The notes: generated by a model not told the origin, from the letters alone. Positions 23,926-35,259 are shown, counted from the first letter of the stretch. The stretch is DNA of 64,000 nt from Turritopsis dohrnii (GCA_027922465.2 BQMF02000805.1:30653-94652), one strand, 5' to 3'. A program made the numbers and translations.

Positions 23926-26224
23926 TTTGAGACTAAATAATGCATCGTTGTGTTACGTCCTGAAGTCTTCAAGCCAAGCGGCTTCTTGTTAACTTTCATC
24001 TTATTGAATGTCACTGTTTCTTATTTCAGATGTTTTCTCTGTGCTAAATACAATGAAGCTTATGTTAACAACCATGTTAAAGTGACCATATATCACTTAT
24101 GACATATGGATCACTTATTATGGTAATAATCGTCATTTATTGGAAATTTCACTGCATAATGTATGTTATTCACAGGTTTGACTGTATATTAACTTGTTTA
24201 TTATGATTTAGGGAATTCATCACAATGTCTGAAGAGTCACGGTTATGCATTTCACATAAGAAACTAACCAAAATTGTTGTTGGTGATATAACAAATACAT
24301 TTGAAAACATCACAATAGCATTTAATTGTCCTGGAGGTTTCCCAGAAACATTTTTCGTCCAATATTATGATACAGAGTTCCAAAATTACATTGATCTTGA
24401 CGATGAAAGTATTAACCATGGCATGAAGCTAAAAGTCGTGGAATCTGAAGAAATTCCAAGGGTAGAATTCACATGTTGTGAAGAGGAAGAAATTTCCATG
24501 GAACAACCAAATGTCATTACAGATACAGAAGAAAATGAAGTGCAAGTCAATGAGGAAAGCATGACAAGAACATCGTGGCCTAACCCTTTCATTATACACA
24601 ACAACTTTTTAACGAAAAGTTTAATATATAAGTTAAATTTATCTATTAGATTAACACGTACCGATGTTTCTGTACTGACATCAGCTTTATTTGACCAATG
24701 TTCAGAATATACCTAGTAAGTAGTATACAACACTTGATATTTAGGAGTACAGTATTTTAAAAATTTAAGTAATAATATAGTAATAAGTAATATTATACTC
24801 TTTTATAGCTTCCCAAATAAATGGAAATATGATGATATGATTAATGGGTTGTATGAACGCTGGCCATATTTATTCAAAAATTTCAGCTCTCATAGAGATG
24901 CCCAGGTATTACTGCTTAATGTTAATATGCCTATTAACAAGTTTGAGCATGGAATAGTTTTTGAGAATGGAATTATTTTTGTGCTTTGGTTTTAGTTTTC
25001 CTGGAGACATAAATTAAGGGATAAATTCAAGAATACAAGAAAAAGGAAGTGCACCGAAATCCCGGAAGTAATGGTTAAGAAAACGAAGGGGGCAAAAAAG
25101 ATGGAAAAACAAGTATGTCATACACCTACTGCAGTTCCACTCAATGTGTGGGGTGTAAAGAACTTTTTACCACCTGATGTTGTTGGTGAAGATGACCGGA
25201 CAATCAACATTCACATGAAAAAAATAAGGAACTTTATGCACTTTACCCCTACAACCGAAAACAATCACTGGTCAATACAGCAATGGATAGGACTTTCACT
25301 GCCAGAAGGAAAATGATAGTGGAACAAAGGAGAACGGTGGTGAAAGTAATGGATGATTTCCGTTTGTTAATGGAATGTAATCAGGTATAATCATTACCCA
25401 TTATTATTAAAATATTATTCATATTATTTTCATCTGGTTCATGATTTTTGTATGTTTTAGATTTTACGTGAATTTGAACGTGTCACAGAAATAAAGATGG
25501 ATTTCAAAGGCTATGTTAGTGGCAATTTGAAGAAAATTTTGAAGCTCACTCCTCCCAAGTCTGTTCGTGGAGAGAATTTGATTGAATACGTTAAAACTCT
25601 AGATTTGGAATTAGTAAGTGGTAGGTAAAATCCATTCTGTTATTTTTTATGTTTTATTATTGACTTTTGCAAGTGATGGTATCCTTTTTGCTGGCATTTT
25701 GTTTCAAAAGTATTTCAGAAGAAACCGTGGCATGTTCATTCATTCTAATCCCGCAAAGAGAATTCCAAAAACTGTATTCAAATCTACGTAAACGTCTGGG
25801 AAAACATACTTTGTGTCTTTTTAAAGTGTAGCTGTACTTTTCATAACAACTTGTAATAATTTTTCGTCCATTTACATGTTTATCCTAAGGAAAATGAGTC
25901 AGAATTATGAATTTAATCTGTCCATTTCAATTTTCCTTTAAAATTAAAAAATCACAAATAAAACTTCATGTTATTACAAAATACACTTTTAGATTTATTT
26001 TCAGTGTAAAAAACTTTCATTCTCATGTGCAGTATTGAACGTACCTGAGTGCATGCTCCACCACGTGCGTGTCTTGAAAGAAAAAAACTGTAGAAAAAAA
26101 TCAGTCTTTTCGTAATCTAACGAAGTGGTAAATTATACTGTACACCATACCATAATTTTGTTTATTTGTTCTTCTCTATGCTTTAACTTAAAATTATTTT
26201 ACGACCTGAGATGTTTTTCTCTAA

Positions 26225-26356
26225 AGTCTGTTCAAAAAATATGTGCACTAATTTCAGCTTTTATATAAAAACCAGGCTCAAGGGAATTGATGTAATTTGC
26301 TAAATCTGGTTTCCACATGGTAACTGAAATTAGTGCACATATTTTTTGAACAGACT
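26225..26356. mobile_element. 132-bp foldback MITE, copy 1
   Basis: Ends AGTCTGTTCAAAAAATATGT... and its perfect complement, about 33 bp on each side. A copy in the opposite orientation at 42299-42430 differs by a single base by eye. Lies in the fourth intron of the SAMD3-like gene. Confidence 0.9.
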
Positions 26357-26493
26357 ATAATTCTTAACGAAATCTGATTCCATGCACGTGGCTCAAAAAA
26401 ATTATAACAAAAAATCATTCAACCATTCATTCAAATAATTTAATAAAGCTCTATTTACACGAGAGGTTAAAATGACGAGTATGTGCTTAAATG

Positions 26494-27115
26494 CAGTGTG
26501 TTTCGTAATGTTGGAAATGGAAATTTTAAAGTTGTTTTTTTAAATGAATATACCGAATTTCAAAATAATTTTTACATTAATGGAAAGCCATTTTCAAGCT
26601 CTTTCGGCTACTATTTTTTTGCAAAAAATGAAAAAGTGGTTTTTGAAAAAATAAGGAAAATGTCTTGGAAAAATGTAATTAAATTTTTAATGGTCGATTA
26701 AGATGTGAATGAAAAGAAAAGATTTTTCGAAACAATGACAGCAATTTGGAAAACATTAAACAAATTTAAGCTGTGTGTTCACGAAAAACGTTAAACTTTT
26801 GTCTTATAAAATATCAATTTGGGGGTCTCAGCGCAAACATTAAATTAATAAAAAATTTGAATGGATTCAGTGTTTTGAAACAATTAGCACGATGTAATTA
26901 AACTACGTGTTAATCGACCATTAAAAATTTAATTACATTTTTCGATAACATTTTCCTTATTTTTTCAAAACCCACTTTTTCATTTTTTACACAAATATAC
27001 TAGCCAAAAGAGCTTGAAATGCTTTCCATTGATGTAAATATTATTTTGAAATTCGGTATATTCATTTAAAAAAACAACTTTAAAATTTCCATTTCCAACA
27101 TTACGAAACACACTG
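26494..27115. mobile_element. Foldback element with arms of about 210 bp
   Basis: The left arm, 26494-26703, begins CAGTGTGTTTCGTAATGTTG. The right arm, about 26910-27115, is its imperfect complement ending CGAAACACACTG. The middle 200 bp is unique. CAGTG/CACTG ends resemble Tc1/mariner-type elements, but a clean TA duplication is not seen. It could fold into a long hairpin RNA if transcribed with the intron. Confidence 0.8.
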
Positions 27116-27344
27116 TATATGATATAATAGGATTTTTATGTGATATAAATAAAGCGAGAATTCATTTCCCAGTTTGTTCCAATAACTATAAATCAAGAAT
27201 AAAACTAGTTTACAATATAAATAAACTCACCGACTGTTTGCAAACGACAAGGGCGAGACTATGCCATTGCACATTGAATATACCGTATCAATTTTTTTAA
27301 ACGTTGGCATTATAAGAAAATATACAAATCAACTAATAGTGACT

Positions 27345-27790
27345 AAGGAGGCCCCACCATGGTTGGGGCGGACGGACCAAAAATTTTTTTTTGAAATTTA
27401 GGACCTTCAGATTGGCTAAAACGCTATCCAAATATCTGAAATTTATAGTATTAAAGACCAGAAAAAGTTATATGCGTGTTTATATTATTATAAGAAACTT
27501 CTTTTAAAAGCATAACGTTAAGATAAATACAATGTAGGAAATTTAAAAAACAACAACAAAACCAGTTAACATTTTCCAAAGTAACTGAGTCTTCCCGAGC
27601 CATCACAAATTCTTTACAAACTTCAATAACATTGATTTGGTCAGTCAATTCTTTGTGAATAGTCAAGATAGCCAAAGCGTTGAATCGTTGACTTTTCATT
27701 GTAGACCGTAGCCATGTTTTGAGCCGCCTTGCAGTGGAAAATGATTGTTCTGGTGTGCATGACGTTGATGGATTTACAACACCCATAGAA
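27345..27790 (-). pseudogene. hAT transposase C-terminus (ZMYM1-like)
   Basis: The minus strand reads STSCTPEQSFSTARRLKTWL, then RSTMKSQRFNALAILTIHKE, matching the C-terminal dimerisation region of hAT transposases of the ZMYM1-like group (consensus T-x-x-ERSFS-x-x-RRLKT-x-LRS-x-M). Only this end is present. The 3' side has a GC-rich hairpin, GCCCCACCATGGTTGGGGC (27352-27370), probably the element's terminus. A 5'-truncated relic inside the SAMD3-like intron. Confidence 0.7.
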
Positions 27791-28224
27791 ATGTTTAATG
27801 CTCATTCCATCATACGTCCGCAACAATTAATTGTTTAATTGTTTTTTTCTTTTAGACATCCACGACTCTTCTGCAATTGTGTTTTTGGCTTTGCTGTTGA
27901 GGGAAGATTCGAAAAATTTGTTTGCAAATTTTATAACGAACAGACAGCCACAATTAAGATGTTGCGGTGAAGTTAATCACTTGGTGGACTGCATAGCGGC
28001 AACAGGATTTGATATTCTTCTCGATGGTGTTGTAATTACCTCGATCGATAACTTTCTGGTAGCAATGGAATGTCTGTTTGCAGTGTTCTTTATTTTTAAT
28101 GTAGAATACCCCAACAATTTAGTGGGGTTTTTTTACGTTTTTACAGAAAGAGGTTGTTAATTTGGATGATTCTATCCAACCTCTTTCTAAAGTGCTAAGA
28201 CTTATTTCTTTGATCCGTTTTTGA

Positions 28225-28792
28225 GATAAGATGTTCTTTCAATTTCATGTCCTTAGTTTTCCGTACTCGAAGTCAAGACCGAATTTTTATTGCTGAGGAC
28301 TAGGAAAGTTTTGAGAAGTTTTTCACAGGATAATCCCAATAATTCGAACCGAAGTTAGTGGGAATTTGCGAGAATTATTTATTTTGATGTGGATTATTTT
28401 AAGTTTTCGCGCGCCACGGAATGTTGTTATTCTAAGAAATTTCTTAGCATCGCATGTTAACGAAGCAAATAAATATTTCCTTTACGAAATTGTTCATTCA
28501 GTCGAGCTTTCGTTTCATCTGATTTAAATCAACAGACCTGTCATTGTAAATGATTACATTAGGTCTCCATTTAAATTAGACAGAGCAAACGTTTGGTAGT
28601 ATGAATTACTTCTAACTAAAAAAAGGCACGACAAAAATGTTCATTTATTTTATTTATTTATTTTGAGAGACCTTTTATCTGCTACAAGTTATAGCTACGC
28701 TTTAGCTGAAGTTCTACATACTGTTTTTATAAGTTCATTATTATTCAAAAATATATATATAAATTGTTATGTTTTTTGTTGTTGCTGCTCTA
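28225..28792. other. No recognisable feature
   Basis: Region downstream of the SAMD3-like gene. AT-rich, with no clear polyadenylation site or repeat. Nothing called. Confidence 0.4.
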
Positions 28793-29046
28793 TTACACGT
28801 CCATTGATGACACCTTCAAAGCAGTCGCAATATAATGACTCCTTTCAGTGAGTCAAAAATAGTGACTCCCTTTACAGGAGTCATTATATTATGACTCCCT
28901 TAAAGGTGTCAATTTAGGCACCGAAGGGAGTCATTAAATCATGACTCTCTTGAATGACTCCCTTTTAGGAGTAATATTGACTCCTTTAAAGGTGTCGTTT
29001 TAGGCACCGTAGAATGACTCCTTTTAAGGTGTCATTTTCAGTGTAG
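28793..29046. mobile_element. TGACTCC-rich MITE
   Basis: About 250 bp with end motifs ATGACACCTT near the left edge and its complement plus TTTTCAGTGTA on the right. Inside are about ten TGACTCC/GGAGTCA copies, as at 14652-14942. The right edge abuts the LINE fragment at 29042, flanked by TA. Confidence 0.55.
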
Positions 29047-30960
29047 AGTTTTCACCGCACGATCAAAGACTTTCTGAATTCGTAGATAGAGTGTCTTACT
29101 GCAAAACATCCAAACGATAGGGGCATACATAAAGTTAGAAATAATAAAGGCGTTAAATAATAAGATAGATTGTTTATAGCTAATTAACTTTCTGATTCTG
29201 TTGAATCTAACGACAGTGTAGTTTGCTGATTAACAAAGACTTAGAATATGTTCTTCATAAAGAAGTTTAGAGTCAAACACAATGCCACGAAGTTCAACAG
29301 AATCAGAGTTTTTGATATCAAAATTTTCAATTTCTATTTCTATGGGTTGGTCTAAATTGTTACCTAGTAGCATCATCTGAAACTTTTTAGGATTTGCAAC
29401 GAGCATATTAGTATTGAACCATTCTAGAACAACGGCGAGATCAGATTTGAGATTTGAAAGAATGGTTTCAACGCTCGTGCCTCACGAAAAGAGAGTGTTA
29501 TTATCAGCAAAGTTACAGATGCTGGCTAGAACTACAGTAAATAAAAGATCGTTGATAAAAACATTAAAGAAAAAGAGGACCAAGAATTGAACCCTGTGGG
29601 ACACCAAGAAAAATTTCTTGCCAGGTGCTGAAGCAGGATTCAATATTTGTTCTCTGGTGTCTATTACAAAGATAATTTTTTATAAGGCGTAAGCTATGAA
29701 GATTTAGACCATAAGCTGATAGTTTAGCAATAAGAAGGTCATGATTTAGAGTATCAAAAGCTTTGGATAAGTCGATTAAAATAGTACCGACTTTACCATT
29801 GCTATCGAGAGATTTTTCCCACTCAGAAAGAAGACGAAGTAAGGAGTGCTGTGTATTATGCTTAGATCGAAAACCGCACTAGAACACGAAAAAGCTATTT
29901 CGAAAAAAATCTTCCAGCTGATTATACCTTAACGGACAAAACTTAGTCGGACAAAAGTGACTAAATTTTTTGGAAGTGACTAAAATTTTGTCCGACTAAT
30001 AATTTTTTCCGACTAAAATATTGTCCGACTAATTATTATGTCCGACTAAATATTTGGTCCAAGTCATTTTTTCAGAATTTTTCTTCTTATCAGTTTAATT
30101 ACAATATTTTAAATATTTATAATTTCTTTATGATTTTTCTTTTTGCTAACCAACGAATACAATATTTTTACATGACTTAGTCATAAATAAACAATTTCTA
30201 AAGTGGTAAAGTGTTTTGATAAATAATATTAACGCTCGTCTTCATGATGTTCATTGTTTACTCTCGACCCTTTCGTAAACAGATTGGATTTTTTAATAGC
30301 CTCGCTTATTCCAGGAAGGAATCCACAGGAAAAGAGAAAAGCAACGGTAATAACAGAAACTTCCGATGAAAGTGATAGCGAGGTATTTCAAAAGAAAATG
30401 AAGAAGACAGTCATAATGGAAGAAACGCCTGAGGCAAATGCAGGAACCAAAATAGATTTTTATACCGATCAGGAACATGACATTAAAATTGAAAAATAAA
30501 ATTATACTACAACCCTTTTAATTAGGATTTTCTTCCGACGGCAAAATTGTACCGTCGTGATATGATGATTTTGTTGGACATTTGATTTTCACGTCGGCAA
30601 AACTGTTTTTATTAAATATGCCTTTCCCCTCGTTTTCCTATACATATCTAGAACTTAGAGTAATATCGGCGCACTCCCACAAGCTTTTTCATAATCCTTA
30701 TCGAAAATTAAGTAAGTTATGAAATTTTAGAAAAGGACCAAAATTTTAGTCGGACAATATTATTAGTCGGACAAAAGTGACTAAAATATTTGGAGGTGAC
30801 TAAAATTTTGTCCGACTAAGTTTTGTCCGATAAGGTAGATAAATTTTGTGTCTCGCAACAAAAGTTTGATTTTCAATTTGTTTAATAAGTCATTCACGTT
30901 GATTTGAGCACCACTTTATCCTTTTGCTCTAAGTTATTGTGCTAATATCTATAAAATAGA
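29042..30960 (-). pseudogene. LINE reverse transcriptase, interrupted and frameshifted
   Basis: A minus-strand ORF2 fragment of a CR1/L2/Jockey-like LINE, which copies its RNA at the target site. Reading from high to low coordinates: NDLLNKLKIKLLLRDTKF at about 30900-30840; then, past the inserted element at 29927-30835, NQLEDFFRNS, CGFRSKHNTQHSLLRL, motif A as DLSKAFDTLNHDLL (near 29757-29784) and motif B as GVPQGSILGPL (near 29590-29615). The catalytic motif reads FADN rather than FADD (near 29500), so one Asp is lost. It ends RIQKVFDRAVKTL at 29042. There is an in-frame stop before CGFRS and a shift just after GPLF. Confidence 0.85.
29927..30835. mobile_element. TA-flanked DNA element with GTCGGACAAAA subterminal repeats
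   Basis: 909 bp. The ends are CCTTAACGGACAAAACTTAG and (right, complement) CCTTATCGGACAAAACTTAG. TA flanks both sides (29925-29926 and 30836-30837). Each end carries several more copies of AGTCGGACAAAA or its complement. Removing the element and one TA restores continuous reverse-transcriptase codons of the LINE, so this is a genuine insertion. An internal 81-codon frame (30254-30499; acidic and lysine-rich) has no recognisable motif. Non-autonomous; Tc1/mariner-like by its TA target only. Confidence 0.85.
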
Positions 30961-32842
30961 GAAGGTGCTTCCCTTTCTCTGGAGTTATCCGCTGCTAGCG
31001 TGGGGAGTTATCCAGTTTTGTGTAGATTTTCCTCATAAAGTTTTTACTGACTACAGGGCCTGTTGCGAAATAGGTTGACCTCATATCTAATTTTTCAATT
31101 TTTTAATTCGCTTTCAAATATATGTCCTAAGTTTTCATTGGAAACTATATTTTGACGCTTTTATAACAAAATTTTGTAAAATTCTCCCATTTTCCCAAAA
31201 TTTTTACTGAATCATTGTCACTCAGAAAAGTTAGCATGTCGGTCAGAAAATTTTAATCAACATTTTTGCAGTGAATGAAAGTTTTATACCTATGCTGAGT
31301 TTGTTTTCAACATTGGTGAATGATAATGCTAGTGTATTTTAATGTCAGTATTTATGCATCATGGTTAAGCACTTATGGTTTAGGATTATGCATTGTTTGT
31401 GTATTTCCAATAGGAAGCTTCTATGGCACGAAACATTACAAAGCGTATGAGTTTTCACAAACTAAAATGTTACATTAAGGTAGATACATAGACAATAAAA
31501 ACATAAGTGTGTATTTAGGAAAGCTTTAAAATTGAGTAGCAATGAAATAAATTTGTTTTTAGTAAATGTATAAATATAAATAATTTGAGACCATATGTAT
31601 CTTTCTACTAAGTGTTTATATCTTCCCTGTACGTATCCCAATAATCTTTTTTTCTTCTTTTTTTAACCTACAAAACAAATAGTCAATTGATGATGGAAAG
31701 AAATTAGTATAAATTGTAAAGCTCATACACATGATAAAGTGGCCTTTCAGACATAAAGGAAGTTTCCTTTCGGTTTTGGTAACAAAAATGGGATAGCATT
31801 GCAATGAAACAAACAAGACAAGAAACAAAAATTCTATTGACTTCACATCAAACATTTTTTTCTGAGCATTTTCTACTGAGGAATTTGTAATACGCTAATT
31901 GTATTAAGATGATAAGGAATATTTTCTATCCGCTCTATAAAGTTTCATACTTTTAATACCATGCCAAAGATAATGTAACAAGTTTTTAAAGTTTTTTGCA
32001 TCAAAAAAAATATATCTGATTGATGTCAGCTGACTTTTGGTGTAAAAGTACACAGACAAAAGTGAAGCAAAACTACAGGTACCTTTATGTTTCTAATAAC
32101 AATTGAATCAAAACGTTTGAGAAGCTAAGAAAATTGCCTGTTTTTAAAAATTAGCTAACCCACAAAAAGTAGGAACGTAAAGTTTATGAAGGTTTGTCTG
32201 GCTGTTTACAAAACATGAATAGATTTATTGACGATCCGTCTAAGTCGGTTTTTATCTCTTTTCCAAAATTCTAAAAACAGCCGACAAGCGAAACACAATG
32301 AACGCATATATTGATTAAGCTTGATCTCATGATAAATCCATTCAAAGATTCAATTTATAGATTTTTTTTACTTCTTATTGCTTCATGAAAATGAAGGTTT
32401 TGTGGCTGTTTACAAAATACCAAAGGCTTGGTGACGATCCATTTGGACCTTTTCATTGCCAATGAGATATTGAATAGTTTGTGAATTTGTCTGAATTTGG
32501 GAGTTGGCAAGACCTTTCGCGTTGTGGTTGAGCCAACAATCACAGTTTTGCTGCAAAGCTCGTAATTGCTTTTAAATATCCAACTGCGGAATGGAAACAT
32601 AAAATTTGTTGAAACGAGAGAATACGTAGAAAGAAGACGAAATTTATTGGCAAGGTATTAACATGGTGTTTCAACAGAAACTCGGGAGAGTTCTGTCATG
32701 TTGTTTATCGTTATTGTGTCCATATTTCTTAACGGTGACAATTAAGGTCAATGACGTTACTAAGACAGTTATTATATTTTTTCCATGTCCATGATGTTGA
32801 TATTTTGTTATAAGAATAAAATAGTTATTGAACCTAACGTAA
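30961..32842. other. No recognisable feature
   Basis: About 1.9 kb of AT-rich sequence without convincing coding potential, repeats or inverted ends. Short frames near 31616-31855 and 32355-32600 have no motif. Confidence 0.4.
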
Positions 32843-33701
32843 TCTATATATTAATAGCCGATTCTCTGTCTGTTTGTTTGTATGTAAGTCACGCAAAATG
32901 GTAGATTGAGTTGTGAGCGAAATTATTTTTTTTTTTGTGTGGGACGTGAGTTCGAAGCAAATACATTGCAAACCCATCGAACATGACTTTTTTTTGGCTG
33001 ATGAACTAATGGGAATAACGTTTTTTTTAATTTATTGTTAGTTTTATATTCCACGTTGACTTGGCTTCGAAAACAATACATCAACTAAATACAAAGAAAC
33101 TAACTGATTAAACATTTTGGACAAAAAGCAGCAGTGGCGGAACGTGGCAGCATGTGCGATTTGCCAGTGTATCTTAACGCTTGCCTGACTGTCTGAGACG
33201 GGTAAACTTTTTTTCGAGCAATCAAAATGTTTAAAAAACGATAGGTAAAAAAAGAGTATCATGATACAAAATATTTTTTTTTGCTTTTGTCTTAATAGTT
33301 GTCTTAATTTCTTTTAATCGATTTCTTTTAATCTATTTTAATCAGATCGAACGTTTTTTTTATTCACTTTATTCATTTAGCACGTGCCTTTCTTTCTCTC
33401 CTCCTGTGTGATCTTTTTAAGAAGAGAAACCATTTCCCCCTTACGTTTGATAGCACCCATGTTAGAGCGCGTAACTTTTTTTAAAACAAAAGTTAATAAA
33501 AAGTTGAAATTTTCACTCTATACGTTTTGAGTGTATTGTTACACTGATAAAAGATTGGTTTTACCAGAGGTTGTGACTTCGAATCTGCCTCTGGTTGAAC
33601 ACAAGTTGTACGAGCCGTTTATAAGGAAATTTGACGTTTATTGATACAGTGATACAGAGCAGGTAGACATGGGCGGCGAGCGACGTCGCCTTGCCGGCTA
33701 G
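32843..33701 (+). mobile_element. Helitron-like non-autonomous element, copy 1
   Basis: Starts TCTATATATTAATAGCCGAT after a host A and ends with a GC-rich region (ggcgagcgacgtcgcc) then CTAG. A TC start, CTRR end, 3' palindrome and insertion between A and T are Helitron hallmarks. About 859 bp, non-coding. Inside are tRNA-like pieces (gttagagcgcgtaac; ttcgaatctgcctctgg) and long T-runs. Confidence 0.65.
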
Positions 33702-34576
33702 TCTATATATTAATAGCCGATTCTCTGTCTGTTTGTTTGTTTGTTTGTTTGTAAGTCACGCAAAATGGTAGATTGAGTTGTGAGCAAAATTATTTTTTTT
33801 TTTGTGTGCGACGTGAGTTCGAAGCAAATACATTGCAACCCCAAACGAACTTGACTTTTTTTTGGCTGATGAACTAATAGAAATAACGTTTTGTTTTTAT
33901 TATTATTGTTAGTTTTATATTCCACGTTGACTTGGCTTTGAAAACAGTACATCAACTAAATACAAAGAAACTAACTGATTAAACATTTTGGACAAAAAGC
34001 AGCAGTGGCAGAACGCGGCAGCATGTGCGGTTTACCAGTGTATCCTAACGTATCCTTGCCTGACTGTCTGAGACGGGTGAAGTTTTTTTCGAGCAATGAA
34101 AATGTTTAAAAACCGATAGGTAAAAAAAGAGTATCATGATACAAAATATTTTTTTTTGCTTTTGTCTTAATAGTTGTCTTAATTTCTTTTAATCGATTTC
34201 TTTTAATCTATTTTAATCAGATCGAACGTTTTTTTTATTCACTTTATTCATTTAGCACGTGCCTTTTTTTCTCTCCTCCCGTGTGATCTTTTTAAAAAGA
34301 GAAACCATTTTTCCCTTTACGTTTGATAGCATCCATGTTAGAGCGCGTAACTTTTTTAAAACAAAAGTTAATAAAAAGTTGAAGTTTTCTCTCTACACGT
34401 TTTGAGTGTATTGTTACACTGATAAAAGATTGGTTTTACCAGAGGTTATGAGTTCGAATCTGCTTCTGGTTTAACACAAGTTGTACGATTCGTTTATAAG
34501 GAAATTTGACGTTTATTGATACAGTGATACAGAGAAGGTGGACATGGGCGGCGAACGACGCCGCTTTGGCGGCTTG
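33702..34576 (+). mobile_element. Helitron-like non-autonomous element, copy 2
   Basis: A second copy about 95 percent similar by eye, beginning TCTATATATT on the base right after the CTAG of copy 1, with no intervening sequence. It ends ggcggCTTG followed by T, so the last bases of the CTRR signal have changed. An expanded TTTG repeat lies near its start (33730-33752). Confidence 0.65.
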
Positions 34577-34817
34577 TTAACTTGTTAATGCACACGGATG
34601 CGTACTCACTATGGTGCACACAACGTCTTTACAAACATCGTCAAAAACTTGCACCAACTTCATAACGACAAACATTTACCCAAAGTGTAATCAGTTATCT
34701 GCATGAAAAAGGCATAGCGAATTACGGTTGCTTTATAGTCTATCAATTCTTAGTTTGTAAATCTTAGTAGTATGCTAATGCTTACTTCGTTTTACTTTCA
34801 GGAACTAGAAACGAACC

Positions 34818-35084
34818 ATGAATGGTACTGTGATATTATTTATCATAGTCTGCATGATGTCATTTGGGAGGTTTGAGAAAGAACAAGTTGAGGTTGAAAA
34901 TGATGACGATGAAGCTTTCGAAGATATAACAGTTCGTGATCCATGGTTAGTTAGTGGCGTGGTACGTCACAATGTAAAGATGAAGATGAGTTGTGGATGT
35001 GTTTACAGAAACGTTTTAAAGTATTATTATTTTAGAGGAGTAGCTTATCCCTATTATAAATCTGAATGTGTACCCAACTGCTAG
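34818..35084 (+). CDS. Small secreted cysteine-rich protein, unknown function
   Basis: An intact 88-residue protein of unknown family. Residues 1 to about 17 (MNGTVILFIIVCMMSFG) form a hydrophobic signal peptide, so it probably enters the secretory pathway. Residues 24-41 are strongly acidic (ENDDDEAFED), like a pro-region. The C-terminal part is basic and tyrosine-rich with four cysteines, at 59, 61, 84 and 88 (C-x-C, 22 residues, C-x3-C), the last being the final residue; two disulfides are possible. A pyrimidine-rich acceptor (ttttactttcag) ends at 34800, 17 bases before the ATG, so the mRNA is spliced in its 5' UTR or trans-spliced. AATAAA lies at 35241-35246. It could be a secreted signalling, defence or venom-type peptide; no known cysteine framework is matched with confidence. 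Confidence 0.6.
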   Translation: MNGTVILFIIVCMMSFGRFEKEQVEVENDDDEAFEDITVRDPWLVSGVVRHNVKMKMSCGCVYRNVLKYYYFRGVAYPYYKSECVPNC

Positions 35085-35240
35085 ATCGTTCCTATCCAGA
35101 GATACACTTGCAAAATTGAAAACAAGAGAAGACTGACCAAACTATGTTTGAATAGTTTGAATTTTTACATTTTATTTTACTTGAGTACTTCTTGGAATAT
35201 GTTTTGTACTTGTATAAATGCAACGTTTAGTAACAGTAAT

Positions 35241-35246
35241 AATAAA
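35241..35246 (+). promoter_or_regulatory. Candidate polyadenylation signal
   Basis: AATAAA about 155 bases downstream of the stop codon of the small secreted protein, in a suitable AT-rich setting. Confidence 0.45.
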
Positions 35247-35259
35247 TAGTACCAGTAGT

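Larger units (their letters stand above)
24225..28224 (+). pseudogene. SAMD3-like family gene, five exons, two frameshifts
   Basis: A spliced gene of an uncharacterised family that is expanded in fish and cnidarians and annotated as SAMD3-like. Exons: 24225-24715 (N-terminal ubiquitin-fold-like part; FVQYYDTEFQNYIDLDDES), 24809-24905 (NGLYERWPYLFKNFSSHRDA), 24996-25384 (SWRHKLRDKFKNTRKRKC; LPPDVVGEDD), 25461-25620 (ILREFERVTEIKMDFKGY) and 27856-28224 (LFAVFFIFNVEYPNNL). Introns have GT and AG ends, and the frames join across each splice. Exon 3 shifts by one base near 25281 and exon 5 near 28130 at a T-run; after each shift the family sequence resumes. The fourth intron (2.2 kb) holds two foldback elements and a hAT remnant. 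The start ATG follows a candidate acceptor (atttag at 24211-24216). Probably a recent pseudogene; assembly indels would be the alternative. Confidence 0.6.

Noticed and set aside
26483..26701. 72-codon frame at the left arm of the foldback
   Set aside because: It coincides with the inverted-repeat arm and has no protein motif.
27352..27370. GC-rich hairpin as a transcription terminator
   Set aside because: Eukaryotic context and position next to the hAT fragment make a transposon terminus more likely.
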